Shown here one piece after another: positions 56,720 through 64,000 of a stretch of 64,000 nt of DNA. The translations under genes and the position numbers were made by a program. The notes beneath the pieces were generated by a model. It was not told the origin of the DNA. It did not search any database and saw nothing but the letters and a program-made list of their open reading frames with translations. This stretch comes from Macrosoma leucophasiata (taxonomy: Eukaryota > Arthropoda > Insecta > Lepidoptera > Hedylidae). The first letter of the stretch is position 1. Every line of letters starts with the position of its first letter. Location: positions 4,223,501 through 4,287,500 of the forward strand of contig JAWQUS010000004.1 of NCBI GenBank assembly GCA_036365455.1, written 5' to 3'.

Positions 56720-58103
56720 CATGGTAATAATGATTGAGTCAGTCAGTCAGTGAGTGTCAGTATTGAGCAAAGGAAAAAAATACAAATAATAACACAATAC
56801 ATAACAACACAAAAACCACTCAAATATTTTACTTGAATGTTTTTCTTCAGTAAAAGATCAGTTGGTTTTTATATGTTGTTTATTGAACTCTCAACCTTGA
56901 TTTGTTACGTAATAATTTTAAGCTTCCACACTGGCACGTATGAATGAAATGTGAACTCAAATATAACAGAAAAATCTATCAATATTTGAAACAGATGATA
57001 TTGTACCGATATCCTAAGGTGTCTTTGTAGCAAGGGACAGACTGTTAGCAATATTATTAATATAAATTAACATACTGTATGTTATTCATGTTGGATGCAA
57101 ATTAAAAAATCTCAAAATGCTGCCAGTCTTGTAAAAATGTTTTGTATATTTAAGCAGTGTAACAGGTACAAGTAATGCAACGTTTTTTTTGTAACATCAA
57201 TGTTTTTTTATATCTCTGCCAGTGCCTGGCACGACTATAAATCTAGAATGTGAGTCAATAACTACTTTAGTTTTTAACATATTTTGAACTATTTTCAAGT
57301 TAACATAGTTTTGGCATATCAATTATTTACTTAATACCAAAAAAACTAATTGGAAAGATTTTTGGCACAAATATAACTTGAAAAGTCTGTATGTATGTAT
57401 AGTAATATGTGATTTATGTGAAAACAATGCATTTTTGCAAACCAAAACCTAACAGTATACTAATTTATTGTACATAACTATGTTTTGTGACGATAATAAT
57501 TATTGTTATAAGTGCATATCTTGTCGATAATATCATTATAAAAAATATAAGAATGTCAAATTCAAAAAAATATTAAGTATACAATACCCCTTTCATACAT
57601 AAAAGTTTGCATGGCTACACATTTTAAAACATCAGTTAAGTACATATAACGAGATTAGTTACAATATAATAAACACAAAAAAAACTATTGTACGTTTTTT
57701 TTTAATAAGTTAGGTAAGCCAATAATAGCGTCAGTTATATATGGTTTATTTGAGAATAAATTGAAATAAAAATAAAAATGTGGAATCAAATCTTGCATAA
57801 CTTAAAATTGAAGTCGAAAATTAGGATTTGTTGTCATGCGAACTTTTTATTATGAAATCGAAATGTCTACAATACAGTTGGCCTACTCTGATTCACCGCG
57901 AACATAAACTGAGTCCCATCTTTCGTCTCGTTACTTTACACCCACCGTTGTATAAATAAACAAAACCAAATGCAGTGTTTTTTAACTTGCAAAATTTTCA
58001 CATCAAAAGAATCATGGGTAATCATCATCAATACAAAAAATTGTACAAGGTGTTACAGCTTTCAATTATTTTGAGAACATATAGATCATTTTCCGATATC
58101 CTA
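56720..58103. other. AT-rich intergenic stretch
   Basis: No gene, RNA or named repeat recognised. Confidence 0.4.
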
Positions 58104-58282
58104 TTATTGTTATAAATGTGAGTATGGATGGATGGATGGATGAATGTTTGTTACTCTTTCACGAAAAAACGACTGGACGGATTTGGATGAAACTTTACAG
58201 TAATATAGGTTATACATTGGAATAACGTACAGGCTAGAATGGAATGATTAAAAGTACACGCGGACGAAGTCGTGGGCAAAAA
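58104..58282 (+). mobile_element. Short Helitron-like element
   Basis: It has GGATGGATGGATGGATGAAT, then AACGACTGGACGGATTTGGA, then CACGCGGACGAAGTCGTGGGC. The layout is that of the copy at 9133, with a worn end. Confidence 0.5.
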
Positions 58283-58869
58283 CTGGTTTATAGTATTTAT
58301 ACCTCTCCGGAATAAAAACTAAGATTGATATTTAATATTCATAGAGTGCCTCTATTGCTGGAAGGAATAACCATTTTATATCGGTGAGGTAAAATGTTTA
58401 TAACACCAGAACATATTAAAAAAATATATTTCAAAGCTGTTTTTCTTTGTATTTTTCATTTTTTCTGTCAATATATTCCCATGATTCTTTCTTTAATCGT
58501 AATAAGATATCACGAGTATGAGCTTAGGCCATTTTAGTTTACAAACTTGTTTTTTAATTTCAATATGCAGCAGCCTCTTTTGTCAAAGCGATGGGACATT
58601 CGAGTGATATTGATAAAAGGTTAAAATCTCAGTCGGCCCATAGGGCACGGAAAAAGGATTAATTTATTTAATTATGAATGGTGGGTTAAAATCTATACTT
58701 AAATTTTATGAAAGTACAATTGAAAAAAAATTGGTAGTAATGTAATTAAATTGTTTTGATATTTCGGTATATCGTTAACAAAACGTCAGCCAAAATTTAT
58801 ATTTTTAAACACTTATTTGGTTGTGTGAAATTGTCATTAATTACCCCGTAATGACTATCGCAGAGGTAA
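58283..58869. other. Intergenic, worn MITE
   Basis: 58305-58490 matches the inverted complement of the MITE-like element at 43725 (CTCTCCGGAATAAAAACT). The rest is unidentified. Confidence 0.35.
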
Positions 58870-59003
58870 TTATAATTTAGGCCTCAAACAGCGCATCTGC
58901 AGGTAGACATTCAGTTTTTGTGTAGATGTCTGTAGGCTAAAGAAGTTGCTTAATATACATGTGAATTGAATGCCTGTTTGCCAACATCATTACAATATAA
59001 AAT
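58870..59003 (+). repeat. S-family element, old copy
   Basis: Worn GTGTAGATGTCTGTAGGCTA and GAATGCCTGTTTGCCAACAT CATTACA. Confidence 0.45.
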
Positions 59004-59794
59004 TCAGTCATGGCTCGACTTCGATTGACGACATGGAATTGATTTCCCATATTTTAAATACAAAACATTACGCAATAACATCACTATATTTAATAATATA
59101 ATCGATACCACGCATATTTTGGCGCCTGATTTTAATGATAATTATCAATTTATCAGAAGGGTACCTATTGACTTGTGTTCCTTATTGTATGCATTGCCCA
59201 TCGTTCTTTTAAGACTCAGTGTTTAGGACAAATGTCAGAGCCGCTACATTTTTGCTATGTTTAGTAACGTTCCTTTACTTTGATATGAAAAAATACGACA
59301 ATAATTGCTCTAGCGTATAAGTGAAAGTCAAAATTATCTTGTTACCGTATTGGTTGATTTAGTTAAATTTTCTCTGTATCCTTTCAAAGTTTAAATCGAA
59401 TGCAATATTATTTTGTAAGTAACCGATGACGGTGTTTGACACGTTTTTATTTTGTTGTTACTATTCATTTTATTTAATTAACTTGTAAATATGTTACACT
59501 AATAATTGTTTCCTATGTTAGTGTTTGAGTATTTTTTTGGTCCTTCGAGCCGGATAACTTGAGACTAAAGACTGGTTTTTTAACAGTTTTAGTAATTAAA
59601 CTTTTGGAATAGCTTTACAACTGTCAAATTATCGTCGCGGTTACAAAATCATCTTGTCAGAATTCTGTTTGATGAGGCTGGAGCTGATAACTGTTTATCT
59701 CTCAAATGGAATAAAATGTAAATAAATTATGTTTTGTATTTTTATTTATTTTCATTTGTTTATTTTGATCCACCACATTCTAGCACGTAATCTC
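59004..59794. other. AT-rich intergenic stretch
   Basis: No gene or repeat recognised. Confidence 0.4.
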
Positions 59795-59968
59795 TATTTG
59801 CCGCTAAATGGTAGTGAAATTTCCGGCACTGACTGATGCATAATAACTTAGGCCTCTGGAGTGGCAACGCATCAGCATCGAAATCTCTGGTTTCGTGTAG
59901 ATGTTTGTAACAGTATTACGTTCCATTAAATTAAACTGTATACTTGTTTACCACTTCATGTCATAAAA
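59795..59968 (+). repeat. S-family element, old copy
   Basis: It contains TTGCCGCTAAATGGTAGTG, GGAGTGGCAACGCATCAGCA and TTGTTTACCACTTCATGTCA. Confidence 0.5.
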
Positions 59969-60149
59969 TACTGTCGGTCCACCACTGAACTGTTTCTGAA
60001 TTGATCCCAATCGTAAATTTTGATTGGAATCGAGTCAATAGTACTGGCGTCAAGAGTCTCACTGGGCTGGCAACGCGTTGGAAACTTTTGGTGTTGCAAA
60101 TGTTCAAAGGTGTTACTGTGTGTGTAGTACATAAGTACACACTGTGTAC

Positions 60150-60560
60150 TTATGGAAGGTGACAAGCATGCAGGTTACATTGATGTTAAGTGATGACTGC
60201 AGCACTGCAGCCTATTGACATCTACTCAAAAACCAGAGGTCCAAAGGCAGATGCGTTGCCACCCTTGTGACCTAAGTTGTTAAGTCTCTGTGATAGTTAT
60301 TATCGGGGCCAACTTTATCTCTGCATTTTTTTTAATGTGATGGAAGTGGCAAACAAGCATGCAGCTCACATTGATGTTAAGTGATGACCACTCCTGAAGA
60401 ATAAGGTGTTATGCTTCTGTGCCAGAAATTATAGAGCCCTACAATACCACCTGACCAGAACACAATAGTGCTGAACACTATAATTTAGCGGCAAGTATAT
60501 TAGGTAATGCGGTGGTGCCTACCCCCGCGAACTCCCGTCACTGGAGCTCTACCACCAGTA
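60150..60560 (-). repeat. Two adjacent S-family elements, minus orientation
   Basis: 60150-60300 is a worn partial copy (AAGCATGCAGGTTACATTGA). 60335-60560 runs from GTGGCAAACAAGCATGCAGC to GGAGCTCTACCACCAGT with an internal deletion after TTAAGTGATGACC. Confidence 0.6.
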
Positions 60561-60967
60561 AAAATATACACAACAGAATAAATAAGGAATTGTGACCGCC
60601 CGGATATTTTTATTTTTTTAGATGGTGGCTCTAATCTCTGTTCTTGACACTAAAATAAAAAACCAATTACAGTAGGAAGATTATAAGACGAAGCAGAGCA
60701 AATCTAAAAAAAAAAACACTTTTTTACCATTAGGTAATATGACAATCATTTATTTTATTCGTGTATAAACATTTTAGAAACAATATCATAATAATATTAT
60801 ATATTATGATTTGCAAAAAAAATTGATTTCAATGACACATTTAACATTATTGGAATGTGTACAAATTTATCTTTTATCACTTTAAAAGATTTTAGGCCAA
60901 GCACCCTGACGTGACCACAGTGACGATCTATGGCCAAAGAATCTGTTAAATTGTACTCCTTTTGGTC

Positions 60968-61465
60968 ATCGCCCGTGGTACACCTGTCTATCTGAATGAA
61001 CCAAGTGTAAAATTTTCTTCCCATGGTACACCTCTTGTGAGTTAGGTGTACCAGGGGTAATTTTTACTTCTGGGCCACCTGCTAGATAGTTCAGCGGAAT
61101 ATAGTGTCCATGGTCCACCTAACAATTTTTAATTGTGAATAAAAGACTAGTTTGACAAATAAAAAAAAGGTCCAAGTTCAATTCTTATCCAGATAAAAAA
61201 TTAAATTAAATTCAAAATTATTATTAAACCCGTCAAAATATATTATTATATTAACAATGTGTAAGCACATTCTACGCTAACACTGAAACAGGTGGACCAC
61301 GGGAAAAATATATTCCTCCTGGAACACCTGAGTTAATATAGGTGGACAACGGAAAGAAGTAAATTCTTCCTTTTCTTTCTAATTCTTTCTTCCTTTAAGA
61401 AGGTAATTACTTCTTTCATTACCAGTGGTACACCTAAGAAGGTGAACCACGGGTAATGCCCCCAT
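60968..61465. repeat. Cluster of about ten alternating copies of a 14-base motif
   Basis: The motif AGGTGNACCACGGG or its reverse complement appears at about 60970, 61022, 61043, 61068, 61110, 61289, 61318, 61338, 61425 and 61438, with variants such as CCATGGTCCACCT and AGGTGGACAACGG. The outer copies are inverted (GCCCGTGGTACACCT and AGGTGAACCACGGGTAATGC), so this may be a transposon with subterminal repeats. No coding capacity. Confidence 0.6.
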
Positions 61466-62934
61466 CAGCTGTCGGCAAAACACGCGATATACGTTTCAAT
61501 TTTGGCCAATTGGATCGACACCCGCGGTATCTCTTATTGCGAACTGAACTGAAAGGCTAATTCTTTGATCCTTTTAATTACACGTCCTATAAAAAATGAA
61601 AGAAAGTTGGCATTGGCAGTCCTTACATTGAATCGCAATAAAACGTCAAACGGAATAGCTTTTGCGAGGACAAAACGTACATTTACGTCTCAAGTTTGTT
61701 CTTGTTCTTTCGAACCGTCTATGAGAGCTATGACGATAATCTTTATTACTTTAGTAGGCGGTATGCAAGCGATAATCAGGGATGCGTCCGCCAATTAATC
61801 TGACTGATGTTCTTGCGATAATTATAGTTATTGCTTTTAAAGGAGGTACAAATTGACAGCAATAACAATGTCGACAACTATTTAGATAGGCGGTAGCACC
61901 CCTAATGAAAGCTTTTATTCTCATAGGCGGTACGAAAGGACAAAACATCAAAGACGTAATCGAGAACAAAACCGATTCAGTTAAGCTGTCATTCTAATGG
62001 GTCTGTTTAGAAAAATGAAGGCCTTAAAAATATGTAATCCTATCAGCATGCTCACTTTCTGATTAATTTTCGTATTTCGTTTTAGAAAATAAGTGCTATG
62101 TGAGTGCAAAAGATATATGTTTCTACAGGAGATGACAGTAGTGAGAAGTCTGTTTTGGATGAACATCACGTTAGTAGTAAATTAAACTCACTAATTATAT
62201 TCTAAATTACTTTTCTTCATTTTTGTAACGCCTATTTTTTCTAAAAAGACCCACTGTTCGTTTATCGCAATTCTGAAACATTACTCAATTTAAAGTTACT
62301 TTTACATCTCCAATCAAATCGCATGCTGTCGTTTTACGTAATTGCTTTTAAAAATTGAGTAACGATTCAGCCTTGAAATTGAAGAATCTAGTCAGAGCTA
62401 GTTAATGACTACAAAACAACATACATCAATAATACATTCAAAATCAAATCGAGAAAGATGTATGGAGTCAGTCACCTATTTGTTTTTTCTATTTACGGTC
62501 TTTATGGATTAGTTTTTAATATCAACTTCATCTACATAGACAAGAATAAAGAATGAAGCGAATCATTCACAAAAAAATATAGTTCATTCGTTCAAATGAT
62601 TACAATTTGAAGAAATAGTTGATTAATATTTCAATATTAATTAATAATACCTACCTACTTTAAATATAAAAATATTTAACATATTAATAATATTATGTTT
62701 TTTGTAATAATAGTAATATAGATCGTCGACACAGTAATTTGTTATTTCCAATGTGAGAGTGTGCAACGCAATGTTGTGATTAAAATTTCAGCCTTTCCTA
62801 GACCTTATCAATTCTTATATGATAATGCCATGAATGGGATGATCATACAGTATTTATAACTGTTTATGTATTTGTTTGCGTTAATTGTTTTTTTTTAACG
62901 CTATGATCTAAATAATGTGTCAAAGGCAAAAACA
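61466..62934. other. AT-rich intergenic stretch
   Basis: 61855-61905 shares a short repeat with 15280-15320. No gene recognised. Confidence 0.4.
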
Positions 62935-63040
62935 TCAAGAGGCATAGACATCTTCACAAAAAATAGAGGTCAAAGTGCAGATGCGTTGCTACCTCGATAC
63001 TCAAGTTTTTTGCCTCTGTGATAGTAATTACGTGGCACAC
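62935..63040 (-). repeat. S-family element, old fragment
   Basis: It reads GAGGTCAAAGTGCAGATGCG TTGCTACC and a worn TGCCTCTGTGATAGTAATTA. Confidence 0.45.
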
Positions 63041-63698
63041 ATACATTGGATGGAGTTTTTTGTAGATATCTATCTTCTTTTGTTATAAATGTCTTTAAAA
63101 TCATATTTGAAATTATAATTTCCACTTTACTGTGTCGCGAAGTTTTTCATACATACAAACATATATGTTTGTTAATTTCTATGATTATTATGAGCTACTA
63201 TCATAAAATCTAAAATAATATGAAACTTAAAATTAGAAAAACAGATAATTACTAAAACCTATTCATTAAAATAAAGCTGTGTATAACCATTGATTTATAT
63301 GTACTAAAGAAAGTACTTTATTTATTATTTATTTTATAAAGTACCAGACAGGACACTTTTCTTGTTAGCATAGTTCCAGTTTTTTGCATTTAATTTCCCA
63401 CTGTTATATATGACAGATAACGTGGAAATGTCTCACTTAATATCTGTCAAATAAATTTAAAAACGGAACCGGCTGTTTGTATTCTTTACCATCTCTATAT
63501 TATACCGCATTGTTACTCACAGGTTTATACCTCTTTGTGCATAATAGGTTAGGTTAGAGAATCATTAATTATACATATTGCCGTAAACAATATTTTATTG
63601 AAAAAACAAGTAAAAATAAATTATTTCCCAAAAAAGACTTGCGGCCATATTTTGATAGGCAACCTAGTGGATATATTCTTTCTTTATTTATTCTTCTA
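63041..63698. other. AT-rich intergenic stretch
   Basis: No gene or repeat recognised. Confidence 0.4.
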
Positions 63699-63846
63699 CC
63701 CCCTTATTCATAAACGTATTTTAGCTAAAGTGTTGCTAATCTCTCCTTTGTCATTTTCTATCCTGCACATTTGACAATGCAACTGACAAAGACAAAGCAT
63801 TCTATAGCTAAAACGTATCTAATGTACGGTTATGTATAAGGGGGTT
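63699..63846. repeat. MITE family V, copy 2
   Basis: ACCCCCTTATTCATAAACGT on the left mirrors ACGGTTATGTATAAGGGGGT on the right. The interior matches 48001-48150 (CCTGCACATTTGACAATGC, AGACAAAGCATTCTATAGC). Confidence 0.7.
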
Positions 63847-64000
63847 AGATTATAAATATGCGTAACAATTAGGTTTGCATCATATCTGGATGAACGAAAT
63901 GATTCCGCAGTGGGATCCTAACCTATAACCTGTGAGCGTGATTAATCAATCACTGATTTTCTACTTTGTTACATATTTACACATAAATGAGATACAGTAC

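Noticed and set aside
61565..61798. 77-codon frame on the plus strand
   Set aside because: It overlaps a short dispersed repeat and has no recognisable domain.

Overview
The window looks like AT-rich nuclear DNA of a moth or butterfly. The genes are split by introns with GT/AG borders and phases that fit. Between them lie typical lepidopteran repeats: tRNA-headed SINEs, Helitron-like ends of the type ...CAGCTAGT, a mariner, many MITEs and broken non-LTR retrotransposons. There are no operons, ribosome binding sites or CRISPR arrays. All exon models come from reading the sequence; none was aligned by program.

Layout. 1-18.9 kb has no recognisable protein gene. Its main feature is a 5-kb, very GC-rich minisatellite of a 15-bp unit (2036-7033), surrounded by SINE, Helitron-like and MITE copies. 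At 18.9-25.7 kb on the minus strand is a seven-exon STK40 (SgK495)-type pseudokinase gene. At 28.7-33.2 kb on the plus strand is a two-exon AFG3L2-type mitochondrial m-AAA protease gene, head to head with STK40 across a 3-kb interval mostly filled by nested transposons (a mariner inside a larger foldback element). At 36.2-39.7 kb on the minus strand is TAF3 (TFIID subunit with histone fold and PHD finger), in one coding exon. At 41.0-56.4 kb on the plus strand is GTF2H1 (TFIIH p62/Tfb1), in eleven exons. TAF3 and GTF2H1 are divergent, with start codons 1.3 kb apart, so two general RNA polymerase II transcription factors may share a promoter region. 56.4-64 kb is intergenic and holds only repeats.

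The four genes are conserved housekeeping or regulatory genes and form no pathway beyond the TFIID/TFIIH pair. The least expected material is in the repeats. One family is a retroposon with a tRNA-like cloverleaf core and foldback ends. It has six intact cores here, 12-13-bp target duplications at three insertions, and one insertion visible as an occupied/empty site pair. A second is a SINE whose head resembles the 5S rRNA internal promoter. Several nested insertions give a clear relative age order.
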